Below are positions 37,400 through 46,400 of a stretch of DNA of 64,000 nucleotides, one piece after another (positions within the stretch are counted from its first letter, which is position 1; the number at the start of each line of letters is the position of its first letter). The notes below the pieces were generated by a model. The model searched no databases. It had not been told where the DNA came from and saw nothing but the letters and a program-made list of their open reading frames with translations. The stretch spans positions 62,001 to 126,000 of the forward strand of contig CAVUIU010000027.1 of assembly GCA_963741615.1 (NCBI GenBank), in the 5' to 3' direction. Source of the DNA: UBA9676 sp963741615. GTDB taxonomy: Bacteria > Actinomycetota > Actinomycetes > Streptosporangiales > Streptosporangiaceae. The position numbers and the translations under genes were made by a program.

Positions 37400-38686
37400 A
37401 TGTGGCCAGGCCGTCGCCTGCTGGCGCTGGGTCTGGCGGCGGCCTTCGCCGCTGCCGGTCTCGTCGTCCCCACCGCCGCACTGGCCAGCCCCGCCGCCTC
37501 GATCAACCCGTCCACCTGGGCCCCGGCCGGGCCCGGCGTCTACTTCTTCGACCGTTCCGGCACGGGGGGTGGCTCTCCCTCCGACTTTTCCACCGTCGAA
37601 TCCCAGTTCGGCAGGAAGTTCGATGGTCATCTCTACTATCTCCCCGCCCAGGTGAGCAGCTCCGATCTCGCGGACGCTCACTGGTCGCTGGCAGTCGATC
37701 ATGTTCCCTTCGTCGTCCTGTCGTGGTCAACCGGCAATAACCCGAACAGCATCATCCCCGACATCGCCGCCGGAAAGTATGACAGTGACATCAACGGCTT
37801 TGCCAATGCGGTCAAGGCGGAGCTTTCTCCGTACGGGCGTATTCTGATCCGGCCGTTCTGGGAGTTCAACTTCACCGGCAGCGAATGGAACGACACCCAC
37901 TATGGCGGCAACGCCAGCGAATTCATCGCCGCGTGGCGGCGCTTCGTCAACATCTTCCGCCGTGACAACGTCAGCAACGTCAAGTGGCTGTGGAACCCCA
38001 TCCGCGTCGGGGGCAATCAGGCACAGGACCCCCTGCCCTACTATCCTGGATCCAGCTATGTGGACTGGATTGGCATCGACGCCTACCCGAAAAACACCTG
38101 GCTGACGCTGGACCAGCTGGCCACCACCAGCGGTGGCACCAGCAACTTCGACTGGTACGACACCTTCAAGAGCTACGGCAAGCCGCTGATGTTTGGCGAG
38201 GTAGGCATTTTGCCTGCCAACCTGTACGGTGGCGGTGCTCCAACCCGGGCAACCTGGTGGAATGATGCCCTGAGTGAGCTGCAGAATCAGCTGCCCGCCG
38301 TCAAGGCCATCGAGTATTTCGACTCAAGCACCGGCCACAACTGGACGTTCAACGCACCCGGGAGCGTCCCCGGGGACAGCGGGGCGGACGCGCTGGCAGC
38401 AGCGCGGCAGTTTGCTTCGAGCTGTTTTGCGGACGTTCTTTCCAGCGCGTGCGCTGCCCACCCCCGTCACCATCACCACCACCACCACAAGGCCTCGCCA
38501 AGCGCGTCGCCCAGTCCCTCGCCGTCGCCAACCGCGTCGCGCAGCCACCCGCCCGTGTCCGCGCCCGCCTCGAACCAGTCACCGCTGGGCGCTGTGCTGA
38601 TCATCCTGGCCATCGTCGCGGTGATCGCCGGCACGGTGGTCGTGTACCTCAAGCTGTTCCGCAGGACGCATATCCCCCGTCATTAG
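37400..38686 (+). CDS. Secreted, membrane-anchored GH26-like glycoside hydrolase
   Basis: 428 residues. Signal peptide (LLALGLAAAFAAAGLVVPTA, cleavage after about residue 30), then a TIM-barrel-like domain with RPFWEFNFTGSEW (candidate acid/base Glu; family 26 usually has His-Glu, here Trp-Glu), VDWIGIDAYPK, and GKPLMFGEVGI (candidate nucleophile Glu). Residues about 354-390 are a seven-His tract and Pro/Ser linker; a transmembrane helix (LGAVLIILAIVAVIAGTVVV) and basic tail end the protein. It is probably anchored by this C-terminal helix. Mannan or another beta-glycan is the family's usual target. ATG at 37400; GTG directly before. Confidence 0.85.
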   Translation: MWPGRRLLALGLAAAFAAAGLVVPTAALASPAASINPSTWAPAGPGVYFFDRSGTGGGSPSDFSTVESQFGRKFDGHLYYLPAQVSSSDLADAHWSLAVDHVPFVVLSWSTGNNPNSIIPDIAAGKYDSDINGFANAVKAELSPYGRILIRPFWEFNFTGSEWNDTHYGGNASEFIAAWRRFVNIFRRDNVSNVKWLWNPIRVGGNQAQDPLPYYPGSSYVDWIGIDAYPKNTWLTLDQLATTSGGTSNFDWYDTFKSYGKPLMFGEVGILPANLYGGGAPTRATWWNDALSELQNQLPAVKAIEYFDSSTGHNWTFNAPGSVPGDSGADALAAARQFASSCFADVLSSACAAHPRHHHHHHHKASPSASPSPSPSPTASRSHPPVSAPASNQSPLGAVLIILAIVAVIAGTVVVYLKLFRRTHIPRH

Positions 38687-38875
38687 CCATATGCCGCACC
38701 TGCCCTGCGCCGGTAACACCCGCCAGGCAGCCAGACCGGCGTGGCGGGGAATGACACGCCCTCACCAGCGCGTTGTCGTGCAGGATGATTTCCTGTGCCT
38801 GCCGCACGGGGCGCCCGGGGACGGGTGCGCCCCAGGTGGTCAGGCTGCCCGCCTCCACTGCCGAGGGGATTTGTC

Positions 38876-39832
38876 GTGCCTGCCACGTCTGACGAACCCA
38901 TCATGGGAGGCCGTCCGGGCAATCCCGGGATGGCCGGCCAGCCAGCGCCGCTGCGGCTGATGGCGGTGCACGCGCACCCCGACGACGAGTCGAGCAAGGG
39001 TGCGGCGACCATGGCGCGCTATGTCCGTTCGGGCACCGATGTCATGGTCTGCACGCTCACCGGTGGTGAGCGGGGCGACATCTTGAACAAGGCCATGGAC
39101 TCACCCGAGGTGCGGGCCGACCTCACCCGGGTCCGGCGGGAGGAGATGGCCCGGGCCAGGCAGATCCTGGGCGTTGGCCAGCGGTTCCTCGGCTTCATCG
39201 ATTCCGGCCTGCCCGAGGGCGACCCGCTGCCGCCGCTGCCCGAGGGCTGTTTCGCGCTGCAGAAGCTGGAGGATGCCACCGAGCCGCTGGTCCGCGCGGT
39301 GCGGGAATTCCGGCCGCACGTGATGCTGACCTATGACGAGAACGGCGGCTACCCGCACCCCGATCACGTGATGACCCACCAGGTCTCGGTGGAGGCGTTC
39401 GACGCCGCCGCCGACCCCGACCGCTACCCGGGCTCCGGCGAGCCCTGGCAGCCGCTCAAGCTGTACTACTTCGTCAGCTTCCACAAGGCCCGGTTCACCG
39501 CGCTGCACGAGGAGATGGAGCGGCGCGGGCTCGAGTCCCCGTACGCGGAGTGGTTCAAGCGGTGGGAGGAGCGCGCCGCCGCCCACCCGGAGCGGCCCGA
39601 GCTGGAGATCACCACCCGCGTCCCGTGCGGTGACTTCTTCGGGATCCGCGACCAGGCCCTGCTCGCCCACGCCACCCAGATCGACCCGGCGGGTTCGTGG
39701 TTCGCCTGCCCGCTTGAGGTCCAGCAGGCGGCGTGGCCGACCGAGGACTATCACCTCGCCAGGTCGATGGTGGATACTGAACTGCCGGAGGACGACCTGT
39801 TCGCCGGCGTCTGGGAGAGGGTGAGCGTGTGA
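38876..39832 (+). CDS. mca: Mycothiol S-conjugate amidase
   Basis: 318 residues from GTG 38876 (GAGGGG upstream). Zinc-binding AVHAHPDDESSKGAATMARY and NGGYPHPDHVMTHQ, with TLTGGERGDILN, match Mca rather than MshB. It cleaves mycothiol-toxin conjugates to a mercapturic acid and GlcN-inositol. Presence implies the host makes mycothiol, a thiol restricted to actinobacteria. An ATG 27 bases on is an alternative start. Confidence 0.95.
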   Translation: MPATSDEPIMGGRPGNPGMAGQPAPLRLMAVHAHPDDESSKGAATMARYVRSGTDVMVCTLTGGERGDILNKAMDSPEVRADLTRVRREEMARARQILGVGQRFLGFIDSGLPEGDPLPPLPEGCFALQKLEDATEPLVRAVREFRPHVMLTYDENGGYPHPDHVMTHQVSVEAFDAAADPDRYPGSGEPWQPLKLYYFVSFHKARFTALHEEMERRGLESPYAEWFKRWEERAAAHPERPELEITTRVPCGDFFGIRDQALLAHATQIDPAGSWFACPLEVQQAAWPTEDYHLARSMVDTELPEDDLFAGVWERVSV

Positions 39833-40107
39833 CCGTCCTGGCGGCGGCCCCGGCCAACGCCGTCGTACCCGGCATCCTCGGGTTCCTCGTCGTGGCCGGG
39901 ATGGCCATTGCGCTGTTCTTCCTGCTGCGCTCGATGAACAAGCAGCTCCGCAAGGTGGTCGGCGGCCCGGGGTGGCGTCAGCGCGCCCAGGACGGCCAGC
40001 CTGGCCCGGCGGCCGGACCGGACGGCATGCAGAACGGAGCCGGCGGGGACTGGCCAGCCGCACAGGCTGACCCGCCACGGGGTCAGGGCGCCAGCACCAG
40101 CCCGTAG
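39829..40107 (+). CDS. Small membrane protein next to mca
   Basis: 92 residues. One hydrophobic helix (about 13-33, VPGILGFLVVAGMAIALFFLL), then RSMNKQLRKVV and a Gly/Pro/Gln-rich tail. GTG at 39829 overlaps the mca stop. Similar short proteins follow mca in many actinobacteria; function unknown. Its end overlaps the tail of the broken GNAT gene on the other strand by 25 bp. Confidence 0.8.
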   Translation: MTVLAAAPANAVVPGILGFLVVAGMAIALFFLLRSMNKQLRKVVGGPGWRQRAQDGQPGPAAGPDGMQNGAGGDWPAAQADPPRGQGASTSP

Positions 40108-40597
40108 GCAAGCAGGATCAGCCCGGCTTCCGGGGACCAGTCGCGATCGGGCAGCCGGCCGAACCCGGCGCGGGTGTACAGATGGTGGGCGGCGCGCATG
40201 CCGGGCTCGGTCAGCAGCAGCAGGTGCCGGACCCGCGCAGGCAGGCCCGGTCGATCACGGCGGTCACCAGTGCGGCGCCGATACCCCGGCCCCGGGCGTG
40301 CGGGGCGACCGCCAGCGCCCGTATCTCGGCCTCCCCCGGCCCGCGCACCACGTTCCCGCTGGGCCAGTGCTGGAGCATCACGGTGCCCACCACCTGCCCG
40401 CCGTCGACGGCGGCAAGCACCTCGTCGGTACCGTCGGCCCCCTCGGCCCCCTCGGCCCCGAGCGCGCGCAGCGTGGCCGCGTACCGCGACGTCGCCGGCA
40501 GGAACCCGTCCGCGCGGTAAGCGGTCACCCGCAGGTCCCCGATGCCGGTGAGCTCTTCCGGCCGCGCGTCACGCACGATCACCCCATGCTCAGCCAC
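40083..40597 (-). pseudogene. GNAT N-acetyltransferase, frameshifted
   Basis: The first part reads IVRDARPEELTGIGDLR ... EIRALAVAPHARGRGIGAAL, the GNAT acetyl-CoA loop, and then hits a stop at 40211 after ACLRGSGTCCC. In another frame the expected C-terminus continues at once: RVRHLLLLTEPGMRAAHHLY, TRAGFGRLPDRDWSP, ending with a stop at 40083. A one-base loss between about 40224 and 40250 explains this. The start is uncertain (GTG 40597 or 40582). A 9-bp triple repeat near 40436-40462 encodes GAEGAEGADG. Real decay and sequencing error are both possible. Confidence 0.82.
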
Positions 40598-40711
40598 CCT
40601 GTGCTTAACCGGCCCGCCGCGGTGCGCATTCCGCGGCGCCCACCGGCTGGGTACCCTGAGCGATGGCCGCCCCTTGGCGGGGAGTTCGCAGCCGGAAGCG
40701 CGGAGGAACGA

Positions 40712-41044
40712 ATGAATCAGGGCGGCTCTGTGCCCCAGGTGCCGGCGGCGGCGGTGCCGTCCGAGGCGTTCCTGCTGGACGTGCGGGAAGCCGATGAGTG
40801 GGCGGCCGGACATGTGCCTGGCGCTCTGCACATCCCCCTCGGCGAGCTTGCTGCCCGCTACCTGGAGATCGACCGTGCCAGCACGCTCTACGTGATCTGC
40901 CGGTCGGGGGTGCGCTCGGATCAGGCCGCGCAGGCACTGGCCGGCGCGGGCTGGCAGGCGAGCAACGTGGCGGACGGCATGGTCGGCTGGCACGCCGCGG
41001 GCCGCCCCATGACGAGCGAGTCCGGCCAGCCGTTCGTGGCCTGA
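40712..41044 (+). CDS. Rhodanese-like sulfurtransferase domain protein
   Basis: 110 residues from ATG 40712 (GGAGGA upstream). Single rhodanese domain: FLLDVREADEWAAGHVPGAL and active-site loop VICRSGVRSDQAAQAL with the catalytic Cys. It probably acts as a sulfur carrier or persulfide handler. Nothing adjacent specifies the pathway. Confidence 0.93.
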   Translation: MNQGGSVPQVPAAAVPSEAFLLDVREADEWAAGHVPGALHIPLGELAARYLEIDRASTLYVICRSGVRSDQAAQALAGAGWQASNVADGMVGWHAAGRPMTSESGQPFVA

Positions 41045-41245
41045 CCGGCGGCCGGTGTCTCAGCTGGGTCCAGCCGGCTGACCTCGCTGGCGGTGAGCAC
41101 CAGGCGGGCCACCCGGACCGGGCCGGGCCGGCCCGGGGGTGGACCCGGCCCGCTGGCGGAACTCGATCCGGGCACTGGCCGGGCTCGTGGCAGAAGCGGT
41201 CTTTATTACGCTGTATGTCAGGAGACCAGCGATCATGAGGTGATC

Positions 41246-42226
41246 ATGGAGTACGTCAACCTTGGCTCGACGGGCCTGCGCGTATCACGCGTGTGTCTCG
41301 GGATGATGAGCTTCGGGAACGACAGCGAACGTCCGTGGGTCCTCGATGAGGACGCGGCGGAGCCGCTCGTCCGTGCGGCAGCCGACGGCGGCGTCATCTT
41401 CTACGACACGGCGGACGTCTACTCGGGCGGGGCGAGCGAGGTGGCAACCGGCCGGCTGCTCGGCAAGCTCTTCCAGCGCGATGACGTGGTCGTGGCCACG
41501 AAGGTGTTCATGCCGATGGGGGACGGCGAGAACGCCAAGGGCCTGTCCCGTAAGCACATCCTGTCCGCGATCGACGCATCGCTGCGGCGGCTGGGCATGG
41601 ATTACGTCAACCTCTACCAGATCCACCGCTGGGATCGGCGCACGCCGATCGAGGAGACCATGGGGGCGCTGCACGACGTGGTCAGGTCCGGAAAGGCCCG
41701 CTACATCGGTGCGAGCAGCATGTTCGCCTGGCAGTTCGCGAAGGCCCAGCACGTCGCAGAGCGGTACGGCTGGACCCGGTTCGTCTCCATGCAGAACCAC
41801 TACAACCTGCTCTACCGCGAGGAAGAGCGCGAGATGATCCCGCAGTGCCTCGACCAGGGCGTCGCCGTGATTCCGTGGAGCCCGCTGGCCAGGGGTGTGC
41901 TGGCCGGCAACCGGACCCGGGAAGGCGAGCGCCGGACCACCCGGTCGAACTCCGACCCGTTCGGCGACAGCCTCTACGACCAGCCTTCTGACTTCGACGT
42001 GGTCAACGCGGTCACCGAGGTTGCCGCGGGCCGTGGCGTCCACGCCGCCCAGGTGGCCCTGGCCTGGCTGCTGCAGCGGCCTGGTGTGACCGCCCCGATC
42101 GTGGGCGCGACCAAGCCCGGCCACATCGAGGACGCGCTCGCCGCCGAGAAGCTGCAGCTGGCCGAGGACGAGATCAGCCGTCTCGAGGCCCCCTACGCCC
42201 CCCACCCCGTCCTCGGCCACCAGTAG
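41246..42226 (+). CDS. Aldo/keto reductase
   Basis: 326 residues from ATG 41246. Catalytic tetrad visible: Asp in FYDTADVYSGG, Tyr in the same motif, Lys in VVATKVFMP, His in YQIHRWD. NADPH-binding elements PWSPLARGVLAGN and PIVGATKPGHIEDAL. Resembles the YajO/Tas-like group; substrate unknown. Confidence 0.94.
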   Translation: MEYVNLGSTGLRVSRVCLGMMSFGNDSERPWVLDEDAAEPLVRAAADGGVIFYDTADVYSGGASEVATGRLLGKLFQRDDVVVATKVFMPMGDGENAKGLSRKHILSAIDASLRRLGMDYVNLYQIHRWDRRTPIEETMGALHDVVRSGKARYIGASSMFAWQFAKAQHVAERYGWTRFVSMQNHYNLLYREEEREMIPQCLDQGVAVIPWSPLARGVLAGNRTREGERRTTRSNSDPFGDSLYDQPSDFDVVNAVTEVAAGRGVHAAQVALAWLLQRPGVTAPIVGATKPGHIEDALAAEKLQLAEDEISRLEAPYAPHPVLGHQ

Positions 42227-42289
42227 CGGGAGCGTAAAGATCACCGGAGGGTGAGCCGGCGGACGCGCCCCGAACCAGTTCCGGCTGGC

Positions 42290-42524
42290 TCAGCGGGGGC
42301 CGCCGGCCGCGGCGGAGACCACGGCTGCCTCGTCGGCGGACATCGGCGGGTGGCACGGTCATCTCAATGACCACGGGGCAGGCACCCTCCGGCGTGCGCA
42401 GCACGGCAAGGGCATCGAAGAACCAATACCCGGGCCCTTCGCCCGTCGCTGTCCTGCTGGCGTGCCGTGCCAGTGTCGCGCCATCGTCCACCGTGGTCAC
42501 TGTCAGGTCTGTCATGTCGGTCAT
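42290..42524 (-). pseudogene. Cupin-like gene remnant with internal deletion
   Basis: It starts at ATG 42524 with GGGAGGG upstream, encoding MTDMTDLTVTTVDDGATLAR ... AVLRTPEGACPVVIEMTVPP, which looks like the first strands of a cupin. At about 42340-42350 the reading jumps to a frame that encodes PMSADEAAVVSAAAGGPR and a stop at 42290, a typical tail for such proteins. The conserved His-containing barrel between them is missing, so a deletion of roughly 200-300 bp is inferred. It lies just downstream of the TetR gene at 42590, same strand. Confidence 0.6.
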
Positions 42525-42589
42525 GGTTCCCTCCCTGGTGGTGTGTCTCGTCGGCGTCCCGGGCCGGGACAAGGCTGCTGGCCTGGCGT

Positions 42590-43207
42590 TCAGTCCGGCG
42601 GCGGGTGATTCCCGTGCGCCGACCCGTAGGAGTCCCGCAGCCCGGCCAGCATCGCCCTGATGGCGAGCTCCATGGTCTCGGCGGCCGCGCTGGCGTCCAT
42701 CCCCCAGAAGGAGCGCAGCAGCTCCCAGGCGGGCGCCGAGTAGAGCACCTGCAGCGCGGCCGCGATCTGGGTGCGGACCCGCTCGGGTGCGCCGGGCACC
42801 GCGTGGCCGGCGCAGGCCTGGAACATCACCTGCCGCTGGGGCTGCTGGCGCAGCCGGACCGCGAGCCCCTGGCGGGAGTGCAGCATCGCCTGGATGAGCG
42901 GCGCGCCGGCGTCGAATCCGGCGAAGGATCCCCGCATGGCCGCGACCAGCTCGTCCTCGCTCGCGGCCAGGAAGTCGGCGTGCGTCAGATGGCCGATGAT
43001 CCAGTCCCAGAGCCCCTCTTCCAGGTCAGCCTTGGCCGGGAAGTGCCGGTAGACGGTCCGCTCCTGGACCCCTGCCGCTTCCGCCACGCCGCCGTAGGTC
43101 AGGTCTTCCCCGGTCTCCATGATCGAGAGGCAGGCCTGGATGATCCGCTCCCGCGTCGCCGCCGCCTGCGCCTGGCGGAGCGGCGAGTGATACGCGGCGC
43201 TGTTCAT
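42590..43207 (-). CDS. TetR family regulator
   Basis: 205 residues. Helix-turn-helix TRERIIQACLSIMETGEDLT, AEAAGVQERTVYRHFPAKAD, then a helical ligand domain. A perfect 21-bp palindrome covers its start codon, a strong autoregulation signal. It is followed on the same strand by the cupin remnant, which may have been its regulated partner. Confidence 0.92.
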   Translation of the reverse strand: MNSAAYHSPLRQAQAAATRERIIQACLSIMETGEDLTYGGVAEAAGVQERTVYRHFPAKADLEEGLWDWIIGHLTHADFLAASEDELVAAMRGSFAGFDAGAPLIQAMLHSRQGLAVRLRQQPQRQVMFQACAGHAVPGAPERVRTQIAAALQVLYSAPAWELLRSFWGMDASAAAETMELAIRAMLAGLRDSYGSAHGNHPPPD

Positions 43208-43225
43208 GTCAGTAAGACTGACATG
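43205..43225 (-). promoter_or_regulatory. Perfect palindrome over the TetR start codon
   Basis: CATGTCAG-TAAGA-CTGACATG, 8-bp arms and 5-base spacer. The ATG of the TetR gene is inside one arm, so binding would block initiation, or the mRNA is leaderless or nearly so. Confidence 0.78.
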
Positions 43226-43232
43226 AAGTTAG

Positions 43233-43973
43233 CTAGGCTGTCAACGGACCGGAGGTAGGGAGGGGGGCGAGGCCGACGAGTGCGGCCAGTTCCGCGAGGG
43301 TGATCTCGAACATCGGGGCCGCGTCGTCCAGCGCGAAGTGCAGGTGGCCGAAGACCTCGAGACTCACCATTCCGTACAGGCGCACCCAGCAGCGCAGGAA
43401 GGTGAGTCCCGCCCCGAGCGGCAGGTCGACCCCGAGCAGGTCCCGGTAGTGCGCCAGCTGATCACGCAGGCCCGGGTCGATCTCCTCGTCGGAGGGCACG
43501 GGGAACGGGTGCCTGTCCCACAGCTCCAGGAACAGCGCGAAGAAGGTGCCGCTGAACTTCGCCGCGCAGTCGTCGATCACATCGTCGTGCACGGCTTCCA
43601 GGCCCGGCAGCGGCGTGCCGAAGAGCAGGCCGAACTCCTCCTTGTGGCCGAGCGACCAGCGGCGGAACTCCCCGCAGGCGGCGACGAGCTTCACCGCCAT
43701 GTCGCCGCCGCTCTCCTCGCCGGCCGCGATGATCGCGCGGTGGATGTCGTCGGCGATCTCCTCGAAGATGTCGGCGACGACATGCTTGAGCAGATCCTCG
43801 TGGCTGCCGAAGTACCGGTACAGGGCAGGGGCGGTCATGCCCATCTCGCGCGCGATCGCCCGCAGCGACACCGCCGACGGGCCCTCAGCCACCAGGATGC
43901 GCCTGGCGGTCTGCTTGATCTCGACGGTGGTCGCGGCCCGGACGCGGTCACGCCGGCTCACTGCCTGGACCAC
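43233..43973 (-). CDS. TetR family regulator with WHG-type C-terminal domain
   Basis: 246 residues from GTG 43973; TTG 44003 and GTG 43961 are alternatives. Helix-turn-helix ARRILVAEGPSAVSLRAIAR, GMTAPALYRYFGSHEDLLKH; the C-terminal part (LTFLRCWVRLYGMVSLEVFG) matches the TetR_C_33/WHG pattern. It is divergent from the MMPL transporter with an 18-bp palindrome between them, so it probably represses that gene. Confidence 0.9.
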   Translation of the reverse strand: MVQAVSRRDRVRAATTVEIKQTARRILVAEGPSAVSLRAIAREMGMTAPALYRYFGSHEDLLKHVVADIFEEIADDIHRAIIAAGEESGGDMAVKLVAACGEFRRWSLGHKEEFGLLFGTPLPGLEAVHDDVIDDCAAKFSGTFFALFLELWDRHPFPVPSDEEIDPGLRDQLAHYRDLLGVDLPLGAGLTFLRCWVRLYGMVSLEVFGHLHFALDDAAPMFEITLAELAALVGLAPLPTSGPLTA

Positions 43974-44047
43974 GTGGCCCCCAATCCTGAATGGGCTTGA
44001 CAACCGTGAATAGTGTATGCCAAGTTAACACTGTTTGCAGTTTACAT

Positions 44048-44065
44048 CGTTCACCAAGGTGAACG
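44048..44065. promoter_or_regulatory. Palindromic operator in the TetR / MMPL intergenic region
   Basis: CGTTCACC-AA-GGTGAACG, perfect 8-bp arms. It lies 31 bases before the MMPL start and 74 after the TetR start on the opposite strand, in an AT-rich segment. A second, weaker inverted repeat (GTTAACACTG..TGCAGTTTAC) lies just upstream. Confidence 0.65.
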
Positions 44066-44096
44066 ACAGGTAACAGTCTAGCGGGCGGAGGGGCCG

Positions 44097-46315
44097 ATGT
44101 TCGAGGCATGGGGACGTTTCGTGTACCACCGTCGGCGGCTGATCCTGCTGGTAGCGGCGGTGGCCGTGGCCGCCGCGGCGCTGTGGGGAACGGGTGTGTT
44201 CGCCCGGCTGCAGTCCGGCGGGGGCTTCACCGCTCCGGGCAGCCAGAGCCAGCAGGCGAGCACCCTGGCCACGCGGGCATTCGGGCGGGACACGGCCGAC
44301 GTGGTGGTGCTCTACCGCAGCCCGGCCCTGACCGTGCGCGACCCGGCCTACCGGGCCGCGGTGAGCGCCACGCTGTCCGCCCTTCCCAGAGACAAGGTCA
44401 TCTCCTACCAGACGTACTGGACCACCGGGTCGCCGCTGTTCGCCGGGCGTGGCGGGCATGAGACCTATGCCGTGCTCCGGCTGGCTGGCGCCACCGACGC
44501 CGCCCAGCTGAAGACCTACCAGGCCATCAGCGGCAGGCTCGGCGCCCCGGGCCTGACCGAGCAGGCAGGCGGCCAGATCCCGACCGAGCGAGCCATCAAC
44601 AAGGAAGTCACCGCTGACATCGGCCGGGCCGAGGGGATCTCCATGCCGGTGCTGCTCATCCTGCTGCTGGTCATCTTCGGCAGCCTGGCCGCCGCCAGCC
44701 TGCCGCTGGCGATCGGCGGGATAGGCATCCTCGGCTCGTTCGCCGCGCTGCGCCTGCTGACCCTGGTCACCGACGTGTCCATCTACTCCATCAACATCAC
44801 CACCATCCTCGGCCTGGGCCTGGCCATCGACTACGGCCTGTTCATGGTCGCCCGGTTCCGGGAGGAACTGCGCGGCCAGCCCTCGGTGGAGGAGGCCCTG
44901 GCCCGGACCGTTTCCACGGCCGGACGTACGGTCGCCGTGTCCGGCGTCACCGTCGCGGTCGCCCTGGCCAGCCTGATGCTCTTCCCCGAGATGTTCCTGC
45001 GCTCCATGGGTTACGGCGGCGTGGCGACCGTCGCCGTGGACATGCTGGCCGCGCTGACCGTGATGCCCGCCCTGCTCGCGGTGCTCGGCTACCGGGTCAA
45101 CGCGCTGCGCATCCGCGGCAGGCGCGGTGGGCAGGGCCGGAACCGCCCGGCCACGGCTGAGGCCGGCGGCACCTGGTACCGCATCGCGCGCAGCGTCATG
45201 CGCCGGCCGGTTGCCTACGTGGCCGTGATCGTCGTGGTGCTGCTCGCGCTCGGCTCCCCGTTCCGGTCCATCACCTGGGGCGGCACGGACGCCCGCGCCC
45301 TGCCGGCGACCGCGGCGCCGCGGCTGGTGTCGCAGGCGCTGGCCCGCGACTTCCCGGCCAATGCGACGACCCCGGTCGAGGCGGTGGTCCAGTTCGCCGG
45401 GCCGGCGGGGCGGCCGGCGCCCCCGCCCGGCGGGCCGCCCTGGCCGGCTACCTGACCCGCCTGGAGCAGGTTCCCGGTGTCGTCACCGGGCAGGTGACCG
45501 CCGCCGCGGGCACGGTGGCCCGGGTGGACCTTCGTTATGCAGCCGATTCTGGGTCCGCGGCGGCGCGGGCGCTGGTGACGCGGGTGCGCGCGGTGCCGCC
45601 GCCGGCCGGGGCGCGGGTCGACGTGGGCGGCGTCACCGCGCAGCTCGTGGACGAACTGGCCAGCCTCGGCCACACGCTGCCCTGGATGGCGCTGGTGGTC
45701 GCGCTCGCCACGTTCGTGCTGCTGTTCCTGGCGTTCGGGTCTGTGGTCCTGCCGGTCAAGGCCATCGTGATGAACGCGGCGTCGCTGACCGCCACGTTCG
45801 GCGCGGTCGTGTGGATCTTCCAGGAGGGGCACCTGTCCGGGCTGCTGCGGTTCACACCGACCGGGACCATCGACCCCACCATGCCGATCCTGATGCTGGC
45901 GATCATCTTCGGCCTGTCCATGGACTACGAGGTGTTCCTGCTGTCCCGGGTCCGTGAGCGATACGACCTCACCGGGGACAACACCGCGGCGGTGGCGGGG
46001 GGCCTGCAGCGAACCGGCGGGATCATCACCAGCCTGGCGCTGCTGCTGGTGATCGTGGTCGGCGCGTTCTCGGCGTCCGGCATCACGTTCATCAAGCTGA
46101 TGGGCGTCGGCATGATCATCGCCCTGGTGGTGGACGCCACCATCATCCGGGTGCTGCTGGTGCCGGCCACCATGCGGCTGCTGGGGCGGGCGAACTGGTG
46201 GGCGCCGCGCCCGCTGCGCCGCCTGTACGCGCGCTATGGCATCCGGGAGGAGGGCAGCCTCCCGCCCGCGCCGCACCGGCTGCCGGTACCGCAGCGCGTG
46301 GGCGACCCCGCCTAA
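44097..46315 (+). pseudogene. MMPL-family RND transporter, split by a frameshift
   Basis: Part 1 (44097-45455) encodes the first half: helix near residues 15-33, a periplasmic domain, five helices including GLGLAIDYGLFMVARFREEL, then VVQFAGPAG and a stop. Part 2 continues in another frame with RRAALAGYLTRLEQVPGVVT, VDELASLGHTLPWMALVVAL, FGLSMDYEVFLLSRVRERYD and more helices to 46315. Together they give about 739 residues, the normal MMPL length. The shift is at about 45400-45440 in a G/C run. If functional it would export lipids or drugs, under the divergent TetR. Confidence 0.88.
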
Positions 46316-46330
46316 GGGTGGGCCACCTTT

Positions 46331-46371
46331 CGTGGTGGGTTCTATGTGTCAGGCGCATACAACCCACCACG
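46331..46371. terminator. Long hairpin between convergent genes
   Basis: Outer stem CGTGGTGGGTT/AACCCACCACG is perfect over 11 bp; after one C-C mismatch a further seven pairs (two of them G-T) lead to a three-base loop. It lies 16 bp after the MMPL stop and 30 bp before the end of the convergent gene, the right place for a bidirectional terminator. Confidence 0.7.
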
Positions 46372-46400
46372 ATCAAGGTCTGGGCGCCGCGCCCGCGGCG

